Positions 35,660 through 45,730 of a DNA stretch of 64,000 bases are shown here, in pieces. The stretch covers positions 620,001 to 684,000 of the forward strand of contig NZ_PIQS01000001.1 in NCBI RefSeq assembly GCF_003048405.1, in the 5' to 3' direction. The DNA is from Campylobacter concisus. Lineage in GTDB: Bacteria > Campylobacterota > Campylobacteria > Campylobacterales > Campylobacteraceae. Under the pieces are notes generated by a model. It was not told where the DNA came from. It made no database searches and worked only from the letters and a program-made list of their open reading frames with translations. The translations under genes were made by a program, and so were the position numbers. Position 1 is the stretch's first letter, and each line of letters opens with the position of its first letter.

Positions 35660-37018
35660 CTATACATATCCTTGATCTATCATCGCATCAGCCACTTTTC
35701 TAAAGCCAGCGATATTTGAGCCAAGCACCAAGTTGCCCTCATCGCCAAACTCTTTGCTAGTTTCATAGCTTAGTTCAAAGATGTGGTTCATGATGCCATG
35801 AAGTCTGCGATCGACTTCCTCAAAGCTCCACGAAGTCATGCCGGCGTTTTGCATCATTTCAAGGCCGCTTGTGCCCACGCCACCAGCGTTTGCTGCTTTT
35901 GCCGGAGCAAAGTGAAAGTCTTTTTGCGCAAGCATGAAATTTATCGCATCAAGCGTGCTTGGCATGTTCGCACCCTCAGCCACGAAGCGGCAGCCATTTG
36001 CGTAAAGCACTTTTATGTCGGCTAGGTGAAGCTCGTTTTGTGTCGCACAAGGGAAGGCTCCGTCGCATGGCACGTCCCAGACGCCGTTTCTGCCCTCTTT
36101 GTACTCGCTCACACTTACATATTTTGCATTTGGTCTAAATTTAGTGTATTCGCTAAGGCGAGCGCGCTTGACCTCTTTTAGCTCTTTAAGCACCGCTAGA
36201 TCTATGCCCTCGGCGTCATAGACATATCCGTTTGAATCAGAAACCGTGATAGGCAGTGCGCCTACTTGATAGAGCTTTTCGACCGTGTAGATGGCGACGT
36301 TTCCGCTACCGCTGACGCTGCATTTTTTGCCTTCAAGCGATAGACCAGTTTTTTTTAGCATATTTTGTGTGAAATATACCAGCCCGTATCCAGTGGCCTC
36401 TGTGCGCGCTAGGCTGCCGCCCCAGTTTAGCCCCTTGCCAGTTAGGATGCCATCAAATCTGCCAGTTAGCTTTTTATACTGGCCAAACATATAGCCGATC
36501 TCTCTAGCACCCACGCCGATGTCGCCTGCGGGTACGTCTACGGTGTTGCCGATGTGGCGGTAAAGCTCGCTCATAAATGCTTGGCAAAAGCGCATTATCT
36601 CGCCTTCGCTCTTGCCTTTTGGATCAAAGGTGCTGCCGCCTTTTGCGCCGCCGATATTTACGCCCGTGAGTGAGTTTTTAAAAATTTGCTCAAATCCTAG
36701 AAATTTTAGCACGCCAAGATCGACGCTTGGGTGGAGCCTTAGACCGCCCTTGTATGGGCCAACGGCTGAGTTAAACTGCACGCGGTAGCCGTTATTTACC
36801 TGCGGTCTGCCGTCGTCGCCCGTATACGTGACGCGAAAAATCACCGTGCGCTCAGGGATGACGATGCGCTCTAGGATCGCGTGTTTTTGGTACTTGCTCT
36901 CTCTTTTAATAAGCGGCTCTAGGCTGTTTAGCACCTCAGTCGCAGCTTGGATAAAGACGCCTTGACCTGGGTTGGTCTTCTTTATCCACTCCATCGTTTG
37001 TTCGATGTACTCGCTCAT
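35660..37018 (-). CDS. gdhA: Glutamate dehydrogenase (NADP-type, hexameric)
   Basis: GdhA makes glutamate from 2-oxoglutarate and ammonium. YKGGLRLHPSVDLGVLKFLG with the substrate-binding Lys, NIGGAKGGSTFDPKGKS with the catalytic Lys, VDVPAGDIGVGAREIGYMFG, and SGSGNVAIY as the nucleotide fold are all present (landmarks). At 452 residues it matches the small hexameric class, usually NADPH-dependent and biosynthetic. AAAAGGAGC precedes the ATG. It stands alone. Confidence 0.96.
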   Translation of the reverse strand: MSEYIEQTMEWIKKTNPGQGVFIQAATEVLNSLEPLIKRESKYQKHAILERIVIPERTVIFRVTYTGDDGRPQVNNGYRVQFNSAVGPYKGGLRLHPSVDLGVLKFLGFEQIFKNSLTGVNIGGAKGGSTFDPKGKSEGEIMRFCQAFMSELYRHIGNTVDVPAGDIGVGAREIGYMFGQYKKLTGRFDGILTGKGLNWGGSLARTEATGYGLVYFTQNMLKKTGLSLEGKKCSVSGSGNVAIYTVEKLYQVGALPITVSDSNGYVYDAEGIDLAVLKELKEVKRARLSEYTKFRPNAKYVSVSEYKEGRNGVWDVPCDGAFPCATQNELHLADIKVLYANGCRFVAEGANMPSTLDAINFMLAQKDFHFAPAKAANAGGVGTSGLEMMQNAGMTSWSFEEVDRRLHGIMNHIFELSYETSKEFGDEGNLVLGSNIAGFRKVADAMIDQGYV

Positions 37019-37212
37019 TTTTGCTCCTTTTTCCTTTTTTTGTAGTTAAATATTAGCTCGGCTAGAAAAAATTTTTATTTAAAGATATTTTAATATTTTT
37101 ATTTTGGGCAATGAGTGTTACATATCGAAACTAAATTTACAAAAAGTGGTTTTTGCTTTGGTTGCTGGGATAAATTTATAAAAGAGATTTTAGGCCAAGA
37201 AGCCTAATTTTG

Positions 37213-37800
37213 CTAAATTTCATATGCCATCTCTTGCCAGAAAAGAAGGGCTCTACCATCTGCTTGGACAAATTTTAGGATTTGCTCGGTTGATGGCATA
37301 GCTTCATCGTTTAGCCTTGCTATATCGATGCTAGCAAGCGCTATGAAAAATTTTTCAAAGTCACTCGCAATGCACCTGTTGCAAATTTCTTCATCATCAA
37401 GAAGCCATGCGTAGACCGCGCCACTCGTGCAATCAAGCAAAAATATCCACGGATCACCTACGGCAAAAACTATCAGATTTAAAGGGCGAGCTTCACCTTG
37501 CCACCATTTGCCACCAAACTCATCTACGCTATTTAGTCGTACTAGCTCACTCGCGTAGTCACCTCTGGAGCCAAATTTGACATTGCAAATTTCAAAATTT
37601 CCAAGGTCAAATTTGCTTAAAAGCTTTGTAAATTTAGCTGGAAAATTTACGCCAAGAGCCTTTTCTGCGTTTTTAAGTGCTTGTGTGGTGGCTTTAACAT
37701 CATTTTGAAGCAAGAGTCTCATGCCAGCCATACCCTCTTGCTCTAGTGGCAAGAAAATTTGATCTAACTTTTGAGCTATCTGGTTTAACTTTAAAAACAT
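37213..37800 (-). CDS. SMI1/KNR4 (SUKH) family protein
   Basis: A 195-residue protein whose middle fits the SUKH-1 fold: KALGVNFPAKFTKLLSKFD, then RLNSVDEF, PLNLIVFAVGDPWIFLLD, GAVYAWLLDDEE and ASDFEKFFIAL. Bacterial members are often immunity proteins against contact-dependent or polymorphic toxins. No toxin gene is visible nearby, but a decayed PQQ-like gene lies 170 bp away. It could be an orphan immunity gene or a housekeeping member of the family. Confidence 0.7.
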   Translation of the reverse strand: MFLKLNQIAQKLDQIFLPLEQEGMAGMRLLLQNDVKATTQALKNAEKALGVNFPAKFTKLLSKFDLGNFEICNVKFGSRGDYASELVRLNSVDEFGGKWWQGEARPLNLIVFAVGDPWIFLLDCTSGAVYAWLLDDEEICNRCIASDFEKFFIALASIDIARLNDEAMPSTEQILKFVQADGRALLFWQEMAYEI

Positions 37801-37968
37801 ATCAGTCCTTTAATCTGCTAAATTTTGGCAAATTTTATCAAATTTAACTCGGTGCGCTTTTAATTTTGACCCATTTGTCGCCAAATTTAGACCACGATCT
37901 TCATAAATTTAAGAAGCTGGCAGAGACAACTAAGAAAACTAGCAATCACTAAATGTGAGATGTTATAA

Positions 37969-38457
37969 AGGATTAATGATGAAGTAAATTGGCTTGGTAA
38001 AGTCGCGTATCCCATAAAATAGATTTATAACGACGCTAAAACGTATGAATTTGATGGCTTTTGCGTGCGCATGAGCTCACCATTTATGATGGAGTGCAAA
38101 GAAATTTTGGGTGGCTCAGAGTTCAAAAGTGAAGCAAAAGATGAAAATTTAAACGTGATTATGCCACCTAAAGAGCATCATAGTACAAGAATAGGCAAAA
38201 CTATCTGGTGGCTAAAGCTTGACACATATCTCTACACGCCAGTTTACCTGTATGAGGGTGTGCTTTACTTTCGCACCGCTGGCAATAAAGGACATCTCTA
38301 TGCCGTTGAGGCGAAAAGTGGCGAGGTGATATTCAAATTTAAAACCAGCGGCACATAGTACTTTGCTTGGACTAATGGTTAAATTTTGCTCGCAAATCAC
38401 AAAAATAAGCCAGTTTTGATAAGTGCTAAAGATGGCTTGCTACTAAAAAAGATATAG
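37969..38457 (+). pseudogene. Decayed PQQ/WD40-like beta-propeller gene
   Basis: One frame runs for about 490 bp and reads as protein despite three stops: TAG at 38020-38022, TAG at 38356-38358, TAA at 38380-38382. Landmarks are NDEVNWLGKVAYPIK, YEFDGFCVRMSSPFMMECKE, then LYFRTAGNKGHLYAVEAKSG and EVIFKFKTSGT, and after the stops ILLANHKNKPVLISAKDG. The G-x-L-Y-A-V-x-A-x-S-G-E-V-x-F-x-F pattern is the PQQ-enzyme repeat. The only open part (38065-38358) would be a 97-residue fragment. Nonsense changes without frameshift suggest fairly recent decay. Confidence 0.7.
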
Positions 38458-38555
38458 TTTGAAATTTTGGCTTAGTTACAGATCAGATCATTCCAGTAGA
38501 CTCTACGCTATGGTAAATGATAAAGCTAAGACGCATACAGTTTGCGTGGAAATTT

Positions 38556-38583
38556 AGCCTTGGCGAAATTTATCGCCAAAGCT
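38556..38583 (-). terminator. Hairpin after pycA
   Basis: TTGGCGA and TCGCCAA (38560-38566 with 38573-38579) pair perfectly, extended by AGC/GCT outside one mismatch. It lies 15 bases beyond the pycA stop. AAATTTCC follows on the minus strand. Confidence 0.55.
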
Positions 38584-38597
38584 GCAATGAGATAAAT

Positions 38598-40037
38598 TTA
38601 TCTCTTCTTTTTATATCTTTTTATCGCCTCTACGATGACCTCTTCTAGGTCGTCATTTGGCTCTTTGTTCATATCATCATAGGTGTTTTCAAGGATAGTT
38701 TTTAAGTTTTTCTCAACGTAGCTAGTATCGAAAAATCCTCTTCTAAACTCCTTACTTTTGCTGATCGTTAGTAAAAATGGGATGATCGTTCGCACGCCCT
38801 CGATGGTAAATTCTTCAAGTGCTCTTTCAAGCTTATTTACAGCAAGGTCGTAGTCGGTCGCCTTTACGATCAGCTTTGCGATAAGTGAGTCGTAAAATGG
38901 CGGTATGGTGTAGTCTTTATAGACGTGGCTATCGACGCGCACAGATGGACCAAGAGCTGGATAGTAGCCCTCGATCGTGCCTGGTGCTGGGATGAAATTT
39001 TCCCAGACATTTTCAGCCGTGATCCTAGCCTCTATCGCGTAGCCACGTGGTTTGATGTCGCTTTGTTCGATCTCTAAAATTTCACCCGCAGCGATTCTTA
39101 TTTGTCTAACGACTAGGTCGTGGCCGGTGATTTCTTCAGTGATGCCGTGCTCCACTTGTATACGAGTGTTCATCTCCATAAAGTAAAAGTTATTGTAGTC
39201 ATCTAGCAAAAACTCAATCGTTCCTACGTTTGAGTAGCCCACAGCCTTTGCAGCGGCCACCGCGGTTACGCCCATTATCTTTCTTAAATTTTCGCTAATT
39301 GATGGGCAAGGTGCGATCTCGATGATCTTTTGGTGGCGCCTTTGGATAGAGCAGTCACGCTCGCAAAGGTGGATGATATTGCCGTAGTTATCGCCTAAAA
39401 TTTGAAACTCGATATGGCGAGGATTAACGACAAGCTTCTCCATAAAGACTTCATCGTTGTTAAAGTAGGTCTTTGCCTCTCTGGTGCAAGACTCAAAGGC
39501 ATCTTGCATATCTTCTTCTTGCCAAACTTCTCTGATACCACGGCCACCACCACCACCGCTTGCTTTTAAGATGACTGGGTAGCCGATGCGTCTAGCGTGC
39601 TCTTTTATGGCATCCATGCTCTCGTCATTTAGCTTTTCTGTGCCTGGAACGATTGGTATGCCGTTTCTCTTCATCAGGTATCTTGCGATATTTTTATCAC
39701 CCATTTTTCTGATCACTTCAGCCTTTGGACCGATAAAGATAAGCCCAGCGTCCTCGACTGCCTTTGCAAATTCGTAGTTTTCGCTTAAAAAGCCGTATCC
39801 TGGGTGTATCGCGTCAGCCCCGCACTCTTTAGCAAGCTTTACGATCGCTTTGGCGTCAAGATAGCCCTTAATCGGATCTTCGCCCACTTGATAGGCCTCA
39901 TCAGCGATCCTTACATGCAAGCACTCGCTATCTGGTGCTGTGTAAATTCCTACGCTTTGAATGTGTAAATCCCTACAAGCTCTGACTATTCTAACTGCGA
40001 TCTCACCACGATTTGCGATAAGAATTTTATGTATCAT
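38598..40037 (-). CDS. pycA: Pyruvate carboxylase subunit A (biotin carboxylase type)
   Basis: An ATP-grasp biotin carboxylase of 479 residues. ILIANRGEIAVRIVRACRDL opens it; LKASGGGGGRGIREV is the glycine-rich ATP loop, MEMNTRIQVEHGITEEITG the catalytic Glu-Arg region, and IEARITAENVWENFIPAPGTI follows (landmarks). The C-terminal extension past VEGVRTIIPFL makes it about 30 residues longer than AccC. Together with the lone setting, this points to the PycA subunit of a two-subunit pyruvate carboxylase as in C. jejuni, rather than AccC, whose gene normally lies beside accB. The choice between them is inference. Confidence 0.75.
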   Translation of the reverse strand: MIHKILIANRGEIAVRIVRACRDLHIQSVGIYTAPDSECLHVRIADEAYQVGEDPIKGYLDAKAIVKLAKECGADAIHPGYGFLSENYEFAKAVEDAGLIFIGPKAEVIRKMGDKNIARYLMKRNGIPIVPGTEKLNDESMDAIKEHARRIGYPVILKASGGGGGRGIREVWQEEDMQDAFESCTREAKTYFNNDEVFMEKLVVNPRHIEFQILGDNYGNIIHLCERDCSIQRRHQKIIEIAPCPSISENLRKIMGVTAVAAAKAVGYSNVGTIEFLLDDYNNFYFMEMNTRIQVEHGITEEITGHDLVVRQIRIAAGEILEIEQSDIKPRGYAIEARITAENVWENFIPAPGTIEGYYPALGPSVRVDSHVYKDYTIPPFYDSLIAKLIVKATDYDLAVNKLERALEEFTIEGVRTIIPFLLTISKSKEFRRGFFDTSYVEKNLKTILENTYDDMNKEPNDDLEEVIVEAIKRYKKKR

Positions 40038-40153
40038 AGGCTATCCTTTTTGAGTTTTGCTTATCATATAACTATTCGTTTTATTTTTAGATAAATTTAT
40101 TAAGTCTGGTTTTAAAATTTGAGTGCAAAGGCTAAATTTACACTCAAATTTTT

Positions 40154-40702
40154 CTATCTATTGATGATTTGTGGAAAAGGTGTGGCTAGGGCTTTTTTGC
40201 TAAAATCTTGCGACTCGATCGTGAAATTTGTAGCAAATCTTTGAATGCCCTCTTTTTTATAAGCGCGCCTTTGGATGGTAAAAAGGACTAAATTTCCGCC
40301 TTGCTTGGTGTAGCGATATATCGAGTGCTCAGCTGTTGGCACGCCATTTAGATTTGAAAATATCGTGATATCAAGATAAATTTCATTTGCCAGCGAGCCC
40401 TTTTTATAAGCCACTTTTAGTCCTTTTGCTTTTAGCTCTTTTAGATCATTTATCTTTTGCTCGACTGCTTGCTCTGGTGTAGCGTCAAATTTAAGCGTAT
40501 TTAGCGAGAGCATGTAGCTAAAACTATCTAACTTCTCACCAGGGAGCAAGTACTCCTGCGTGAATAAATTTGGCACAGGCTTGGCTGAATATGCTAGTGA
40601 ATATAGTCTATTGTCAAATTTTATCTGCATCGGCTCAAAGTACTGAGTCGCTGCAAGCAAGAGTGCTGGCAAAGCGATAAATGCTAAAAATTTCTTCATC
40701 AA
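40154..40702 (-). CDS. Exported protein of unknown function
   Basis: A 182-residue protein with a signal peptide (residues 1-18, FLAFIALPALLLAA). The mature region has short beta-strand-like segments and no cysteine, repeat or motif that I recognise. It starts six bases after hemJ, so the two are probably co-transcribed. Confidence 0.75.
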   Translation of the reverse strand: MMKKFLAFIALPALLLAATQYFEPMQIKFDNRLYSLAYSAKPVPNLFTQEYLLPGEKLDSFSYMLSLNTLKFDATPEQAVEQKINDLKELKAKGLKVAYKKGSLANEIYLDITIFSNLNGVPTAEHSIYRYTKQGGNLVLFTIQRRAYKKEGIQRFATNFTIESQDFSKKALATPFPQIINR

Positions 40703-40708
40703 ATTCCC

Positions 40709-41143
40709 TTAAAATGGATTTACTATCATGACCCAGATAATGATAAGCATCGCGATAGTTGGCACTTCGTTGTAAGCTCTAAAGAAGATGCCACTTTTGT
40801 TACAGCGTTTTTCTTTGAGCTGCTTCATGTAGCGTCCAAGGTCTAGGTGATAGATAGCCATTAAGATGACAACCAAAATTTTAACATGGATGTGACCAGT
40901 TTTTATAAGATCAGGCATCGCGATAAGTATCAAAATGCCAGTAACAAATGAGCCAATGAGTGCGACCCAGCCGATGTAGTGATACATCTTGTACTCCATC
41001 ACCTCAACTACTTTTACAAAGTCAGGTTTGTCCATATTTTCTACGTGATAAACGTAGAGCCTTGGCTGATAAAACAGCACTGCCATCCACGATATGAAAA
41101 ACAAATAGTGGAGGTATTTTAAGTAAAGATAATATTCTGCCAT
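40709..41143 (-). CDS. hemJ: HemJ-type protoporphyrinogen IX oxidase
   Basis: HemJ is a four-helix inner-membrane heme protein that oxidises protoporphyrinogen IX. KYLHYLFFISWMAVLFYQPRLYVYH holds the conserved His and Arg of helix 1, EYKMYHYIGWVALIGSFVTG helix 2, HVKILVVILMAIYHLDLGRY helix 3, and RAYNEVPTIAMLIIIWVMIV the last (landmarks). At 144 residues it has the normal length. Confidence 0.9.
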   Translation of the reverse strand: MAEYYLYLKYLHYLFFISWMAVLFYQPRLYVYHVENMDKPDFVKVVEVMEYKMYHYIGWVALIGSFVTGILILIAMPDLIKTGHIHVKILVVILMAIYHLDLGRYMKQLKEKRCNKSGIFFRAYNEVPTIAMLIIIWVMIVNPF

Positions 41144-41152
41144 AACGTCTCC

Positions 41153-41515
41153 TTATCTAAAAAGTATCTCTTTTCTAGCTTCAAATTCAGCCTTGCTGAT
41201 CGCACCATTCTCAAAAAGCTCGTAAAGCCTTTTTAAGTCCTCTTCTTTATCTTTTAGTTTCAGTCTCTCTTTTAGCTCGACTTTTTGTAAATTTTTCTCG
41301 ACATAAGCGCCAACCAAAAATGCATCGATGATCCACCAAATGCCCCAAATAGCCAAAAATAAGTAGCCAATGAGGATGATTTGTAAAGAGTAACCGATAA
41401 AAAATAGTCCCATCATCAAAAAGCCAGTGATAAATTTACCAAGGTAAATTCTATGCGCTCCAAGCCAGCCAGTAAGTAGCCAAAGAGCGTATGCGACGTA
41501 GATATTATTTCCCAC
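41153..41515 (-). CDS. TM2-domain protein with C-terminal SHOCT-like motif
   Basis: A 120-residue membrane protein. LLTGWLGAHRIYLGKFITGF is the TM2 signature, followed by two hydrophobic helices and WWIIDAFLVGAYVEKN. The end, LKRLYELFENGAISKAEFEARK, is a SHOCT-type short helix pair, often linked to oligomer formation. Function unknown. It overlaps the lspA 3' end by 11 bases. Confidence 0.8.
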   Translation of the reverse strand: MGNNIYVAYALWLLTGWLGAHRIYLGKFITGFLMMGLFFIGYSLQIILIGYLFLAIWGIWWIIDAFLVGAYVEKNLQKVELKERLKLKDKEEDLKRLYELFENGAISKAEFEARKEILFR

Positions 41516-41957
41516 TCTCTCTCCTTTTTCTAAAACTTTGCCAAAGTATCATCACGACGCAAAGATCGATCATCACATCAGCGAAGTTAAAGACCGCAAA
41601 GTTAAACCACTTATGCCAAAAGACATAATCCACGACGCCGCCATGGATAAATCTATCTGTGATGTTTGAGCTGCCAGCTCCTAGCAAAGCTCCAAGCCAA
41701 ATGGCATGCGAGCAAAGCAACTTTTTTTCAACGACTAGATAGACAAAAACGCCTAAAATGAGGGCTATCTGGATAAATTTCAGCCACTCATCTAAAAAGG
41801 CTAACATCGAAAATGCAACGCCCTTATTATATGTAAGAACTAGCGAAAAAAACTCGCCCTCCCACGAAAAACCATCTATAAATATCATTTTTATTGCTTG
41901 ATCAACGATAAAAATGATAAAAAATGCAATGAAAAATTTAACTAAGTTTTTACGCAT
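41505..41957 (-). CDS. lspA: Lipoprotein signal peptidase (signal peptidase II)
   Basis: LspA cleaves the signal peptide of diacylglyceryl-prolipoproteins in the inner membrane. VDQAIKMIF near the start, [11 protein letters not shown], the first catalytic Asp in [17 protein letters not shown] and the second in [13 protein letters not shown] are all present in a 150-residue, four-helix protein. It overlaps the glmM 3' end by eight bases. Confidence 0.95.
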   Translation of the reverse strand: MRKNLVKFFIAFFIIFIVDQAIKMIFIDGFSWEGEFFSLVLTYNKGVAFSMLAFLDEWLKFIQIALILGVFVYLVVEKKLLCSHAIWLGALLGAGSSNITDRFIHGGVVDYVFWHKWFNFAVFNFADVMIDLCVVMILWQSFRKRRESGK

Positions 41958-43290
41958 TTAAGGCTTTTATGAAAAATTTCTCAACTTCATCCATGCGTTT
42001 TTCGACTAAAGTTTGATTTTTACCCTCAAGCAAAAGTCTGATCAAATTTTCAGTGCCAGAGTATCTAAAGAGCGATCTTATGCCTTCTTTTGCAAGGCTA
42101 GCCTCAAGCTCTTTTAGCCCCTCTATCTTATCAAGCGGCTTTTTCTCTGTGATCTTTAAATTTAGTAAAATTTGCGGATACGGCTTTAGCTCTCCAAAAA
42201 TTTCGCTAGCTTTTTTACCTTTTTTAAGCATCATCGCGACAACTTGCATCGAGGTAACAAGACCATCTCCAGTTTTAGCGTAGTCGTTAAATATCACGTG
42301 ACCGCTTTGCTCACCGCCAAAATTTATACCATTTTCTTTCATCATCTCAAGTACGTATTTATCGCCTACGTTTGAGCGAAGTAGCTTGATCTTGTGAGCT
42401 TTTAGATAGTCATCAAGCGCGGCATTACTCATCACTGTAGCCACGATGGCACCGCCTTTTAGCGCCTTTTGCTCGTGCAAAAATGCAGCCAACGAGCCAA
42501 GTATCGCATCGCCATGTACAACTTCGCCGTTTTCATCGACAACGACAAGTCTATCAGCATCGCCGTCAAATGCAAAGCCGATGTCAGCACGAAGCCTTTT
42601 TACCTCGCTTGCTAGATCTTCTGGGTGAAGTGCGCCGCAGTTTTGGTTGATATTGCTACCATTTGGTTCGTCGTTTATGACGATGACATCGGCTCCAAGC
42701 TCGCTAAATACGGTTGGTGCGACCTTGTAAGCAGCTCCGTTTGCCACGTCTAAAACTACTCGTAAATTCTTTAAATTTAACTCTTTTGGGAATGAATTTT
42801 TGATTTGCACGATATATCTGCCGATAACATCGTCGATCCTCTTGTTTGCGCCGATCTCTGTCATCGTCTTTTGGGCGTTTGCGATGAGCTCGTCGTCGTA
42901 GAAGATTTTTTCTATCTCAGCTTCTATCTTTTCATCTAGTTTGTTGCCAAAACTATCAAAAAATTTGATGCCGTTGTCGTAGTATGGGTTGTGTGATGCG
43001 CTTATCATTATGCCAGCGTCACAGCGCATATTTTCTGTTAAAAATGCGATCGCAGGTGTTGGCATAGGGCCTATTTGAAGGACGTTGTAGCCAACTGCAG
43101 TTAGCCCTGCAACGATGGCAGTTTCGATCATGTAGCCGCTTTTTCTAGTATCTTTTCCAACCAAAATCACATTTGTCGCTGAGGTCTTTCTAAAGTAAAT
43201 TCCAGCAGCCATTGCAAGGCGCATAGATGTTTGAGCTGAAAGCTTTTCGCCAGCCTTACCACGAACTCCGTCTGTTCCAAAAAGTTTCAT
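41950..43290 (-). CDS. glmM: Phosphoglucosamine mutase
   Basis: GlmM converts glucosamine-6-phosphate to glucosamine-1-phosphate for peptidoglycan and [19 protein letters not shown] opens it, [17 protein letters not shown] holds the phosphorylated Ser, [12 protein letters not shown] binds metal, GEQSGHVIF binds sugar and [12 protein letters not shown] binds phosphate. ATG 43290 has AAAGGA upstream; the longer frame from 43341 is rejected. It is 446 residues, as expected. Confidence 0.96.
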   Translation of the reverse strand: MKLFGTDGVRGKAGEKLSAQTSMRLAMAAGIYFRKTSATNVILVGKDTRKSGYMIETAIVAGLTAVGYNVLQIGPMPTPAIAFLTENMRCDAGIMISASHNPYYDNGIKFFDSFGNKLDEKIEAEIEKIFYDDELIANAQKTMTEIGANKRIDDVIGRYIVQIKNSFPKELNLKNLRVVLDVANGAAYKVAPTVFSELGADVIVINDEPNGSNINQNCGALHPEDLASEVKRLRADIGFAFDGDADRLVVVDENGEVVHGDAILGSLAAFLHEQKALKGGAIVATVMSNAALDDYLKAHKIKLLRSNVGDKYVLEMMKENGINFGGEQSGHVIFNDYAKTGDGLVTSMQVVAMMLKKGKKASEIFGELKPYPQILLNLKITEKKPLDKIEGLKELEASLAKEGIRSLFRYSGTENLIRLLLEGKNQTLVEKRMDEVEKFFIKALNA

Positions 43291-43410
43291 CAATTTATCC
43301 TTTTTATTATAAAATGGTGCTATTTTATCAGAAATTATCAAATTTAAAATCTAAAATTTTATTTGTTTTAAAGCTGACTTAAATTCAGTTACAATTAAAT
43401 ATATTTTTCA

Positions 43411-43416
43411 TATAAT
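43411..43416 (+). promoter_or_regulatory. -10 box of rpsT
   Basis: TATAAT 32 bp before the rpsT ATG, in AT-rich DNA between the divergent glmM and rpsT genes. It may also drive prfA. Confidence 0.55.
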
Positions 43417-43447
43417 CACGGACTAAAATTATCAAAAAAGGTATATT

Positions 43448-43717
43448 ATGGCAAACCATAAATCTGCTGAAAAAAGAGCTAGACAAACTATAAAAAGAAC
43501 AGAAAGAAACAGATTTTACCGCACTAGACTTAAAAACATCACAAAAGCAGTGCGTGTAGCTGTAGAAGCTAAAGATCTAAATGCTGCAAATGAAGCTTTA
43601 AAAGTTGCTAACAAAAGCATCCACAGCTTCGTAAGTAGAGGCTTTTTGAAGAAACAAACTGCTGCTCGCCGTGTTAGTCGCCTTGCACAATTAGTAAATA
43701 CTCTAAAAGCTGCTTAA
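43448..43717 (+). CDS. rpsT: 30S ribosomal protein S20
   Basis: S20 binds 16S rRNA in the small subunit. The 89-residue basic protein has [27 protein letters not shown] and [30 protein letters not shown] helices (read as [13 protein letters not shown]). prfA starts 13 bases after its stop. Confidence 0.97.
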   Translation: MANHKSAEKRARQTIKRTERNRFYRTRLKNITKAVRVAVEAKDLNAANEALKVANKSIHSFVSRGFLKKQTAARRVSRLAQLVNTLKAA

Positions 43718-43730
43718 TTTATAAAATTTA

Positions 43731-44798
43731 ATGTTTGCTGATAAACTTCATCCATTTTTGGACCGCTATAATGAAATTTCTACGCTTCTTAGTGATCCAA
43801 ATATAGCAAACGATATCGAAAAGATGACAAAGCTCTCAAAAGAGCAATCATCTATCGAGCCAGTCGCAACTGCCTCAACAAAATATCTAGAAATTTTAAA
43901 AGACATCGACGAAAATAAAGCCCTGCTTGAGGACACTGAACTTGGCGAGCTTGCAAAAGATGAGCTTAAAAATTTAGAAATTTCAAGAGAGAAGCTTGAA
44001 GAAGAGATCAAAATTTTACTTCTTCCAAAAGATCCAAACGATGATAAAAATATATTTTTAGAAATTCGCGCAGGTACTGGTGGCGATGAGGCTGCACTAT
44101 TTGTTGGAGATCTTTTTAATGCTTACATTAGATATGCGGAGCTTCGAGGATATAAATTTGAGATCGTTAGCCAAAGCGAGGGTAACACTGGCGGCTTTAA
44201 AGAGATCATAGTGCTTATAAAAGGTAAAGGTGCTTACTCGAGGCTAAAATTTGAAGGTGGCACGCATAGAGTTCAGCGTGTGCCAGAGACCGAGAGCCAG
44301 GGCAGGGTGCACACTTCGGCTGTTACTGTGGCTATTATGCCAGAGGTCGAGGATAGTGAGATCGAGATCAATCCAAATGATATAAGAGTCGATGTGATGA
44401 GAAGCTCGGGCCATGGCGGTCAGTCAGTAAATACAACCGATAGCGCCGTTAGGATCACACATATACCAACAGGCCTTGTTGTCACAAACCAAGATGGCAA
44501 GAGTCAGCACAAAAATAAAGAAGCTGCGATGAAGGTGCTAAAGGCTAGACTTTATGAGCTTCAAGAGCAAGAGAGGCTTGCAAAAGAGACTAGTGAGCGA
44601 AAGAGCCAAGTTGGCACCGGAGATCGTTCTGGCAGGATAAGGACATACAACTATCCGCAAAACCGCATAAGCGATCACCGTATAAATTTAACACTTTATC
44701 GCCTTGATGCGATTATGGCTGCGGGATTATTTGACGAGATCATCGAGCCACTTATTACGCATTATCAAGCAGAAGCTATGCTAGAAGCTGGCATTTAA
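43731..44798 (+). CDS. prfA: Peptide chain release factor 1
   Basis: RF1 ends translation at UAA and UAG. The catalytic loop is [17 protein letters not shown] with the GGQ motif; the codon-reading region has [18 protein letters not shown], and the N-terminal domain a long coiled-coil. At 355 residues it is full length. It is encoded directly behind rpsT. Confidence 0.97.
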   Translation: MFADKLHPFLDRYNEISTLLSDPNIANDIEKMTKLSKEQSSIEPVATASTKYLEILKDIDENKALLEDTELGELAKDELKNLEISREKLEEEIKILLLPKDPNDDKNIFLEIRAGTGGDEAALFVGDLFNAYIRYAELRGYKFEIVSQSEGNTGGFKEIIVLIKGKGAYSRLKFEGGTHRVQRVPETESQGRVHTSAVTVAIMPEVEDSEIEINPNDIRVDVMRSSGHGGQSVNTTDSAVRITHIPTGLVVTNQDGKSQHKNKEAAMKVLKARLYELQEQERLAKETSERKSQVGTGDRSGRIRTYNYPQNRISDHRINLTLYRLDAIMAAGLFDEIIEPLITHYQAEAMLEAGI

Positions 44799-45141
44799 AC
44801 TTTCAAATTTCTATTTCAAATTTTATAATTTATTTCTTTACCTAAAAATATTACTTTAGATTAAAATACTTTTAAATTTACCAAGCTTTAAAGCCAAATT
44901 TACAAGAATTTTACAAAAATAGATATTTAAAAGTAGTAGTTAGTAATATTTTTTCTCATTTTTTTCAAAATAATATAAATTAGGTTTTTAGATTTTATTT
45001 TTCAAATAGCGATTTCTAGGGTATTTAAAAGTATAAAATCTTTATTTTTGATATTATAATTTTGCATAAATGATTTTTAAGTTTTACTTAATAATTCTAC
45101 CTTACAATTTCACCATAAATTAATTAAAAAAAGGAGACAAA
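44799..45141 (+). other. 343-bp very AT-rich gap with a promoter for the Mop gene
   Basis: No gene is seen. A TACAAT box at 45103-45108 lies 34 bp before the Mop-protein ATG and is followed by the strong ribosome site AAAAAGGAGAC. I see no clear hairpin after prfA. Confidence 0.45.
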
Positions 45142-45561
45142 ATGTCAATAAGTGCAAGAAATCAACTAAATGTTGAGATCACAGAGGTAAGAACAGGTGC
45201 GGTAAATTCACTAATATCTGCTAAGCTTGCAGGCGGTGAGGTGCTAAAAGCAACTGTTACAGTTGATAGTGAAAAAGGTCTTGATCTTAAAGTTGGCAAA
45301 AAAGCTATCTTTTTATTCAAAGCTTCAAGCGTTATCGTTTCAAAAGATGACAGCATCAAACTTAGCGCTACAAACCAAATCAAAGGTGTTGTTAGCGAGA
45401 TAAAAGACGGAGCTGTAAATGCTGAAGTTATTATCGATGTAAATGGCAGCAAAATTTCAGCTATCATCACAAGAGAGTCAGTTAGCAGCCTAGCTTTAAA
45501 AGTGGGAGATAAAGTAACTGCGATCATTAAAGCAACTCAAATTATAGTTGGTGTTAAATAA
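45142..45561 (+). CDS. Double-Mop (TOBE) molybdate-binding protein
   Basis: A 139-residue protein made of two Mop/TOBE domains in tandem: ISARNQLNVEITEVRTGAVNS and onward (about 2-67), then LSATNQIKGVVSEIKDGAVNA and onward (about 73-138). The S-A-R/T-N-Q start of each repeat and V-x-x-I-x-x-G-A-V-N are Mop hallmarks. Such proteins bind molybdate or tungstate oxyanions in the cytoplasm as a store or buffer. It stands alone rather than with modABC. Confidence 0.88.
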   Translation: MSISARNQLNVEITEVRTGAVNSLISAKLAGGEVLKATVTVDSEKGLDLKVGKKAIFLFKASSVIVSKDDSIKLSATNQIKGVVSEIKDGAVNAEVIIDVNGSKISAIITRESVSSLALKVGDKVTAIIKATQIIVGVK

Positions 45562-45564
45562 TTT

Positions 45565-45590
45565 ACGGAGCAATTTTGCTCCGTTCTTCT
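45565..45590 (+). terminator. Terminator of the Mop gene
   Basis: ACGGAGC (45565-45571) pairs perfectly with GCTCCGT (45578-45584) around AATTTT, followed by TCTTCT. It begins four bases after the stop. Confidence 0.8.
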
Positions 45591-45730
45591 AACTAAATCC
45601 CATTCTTAAGCTAAGATCTAAAATACTATAAAATTTATCAACGAAATTATAAATTTAAATAAGTCGTAGTGAATATTTTTTAGAAAATTTATAGCTAAAA
45701 TTTATATTATTTTTTACTTTTATATCCTAT

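Noticed and set aside
38065..38358. A 97-codon intact gene
   Set aside because: The same frame continues as homologous-looking protein on both sides of its stops, so it is a fragment of a decayed PQQ-like gene.
38598..40037. AccC of acetyl-CoA carboxylase
   Set aside because: Not excluded, but the longer C-terminus and absence of accB beside it favour the pyruvate carboxylase subunit.
45162..45527. A 121-codon minus-strand frame
   Set aside because: It is a shadow of the double-Mop gene, which has a promoter, ribosome site and terminator.
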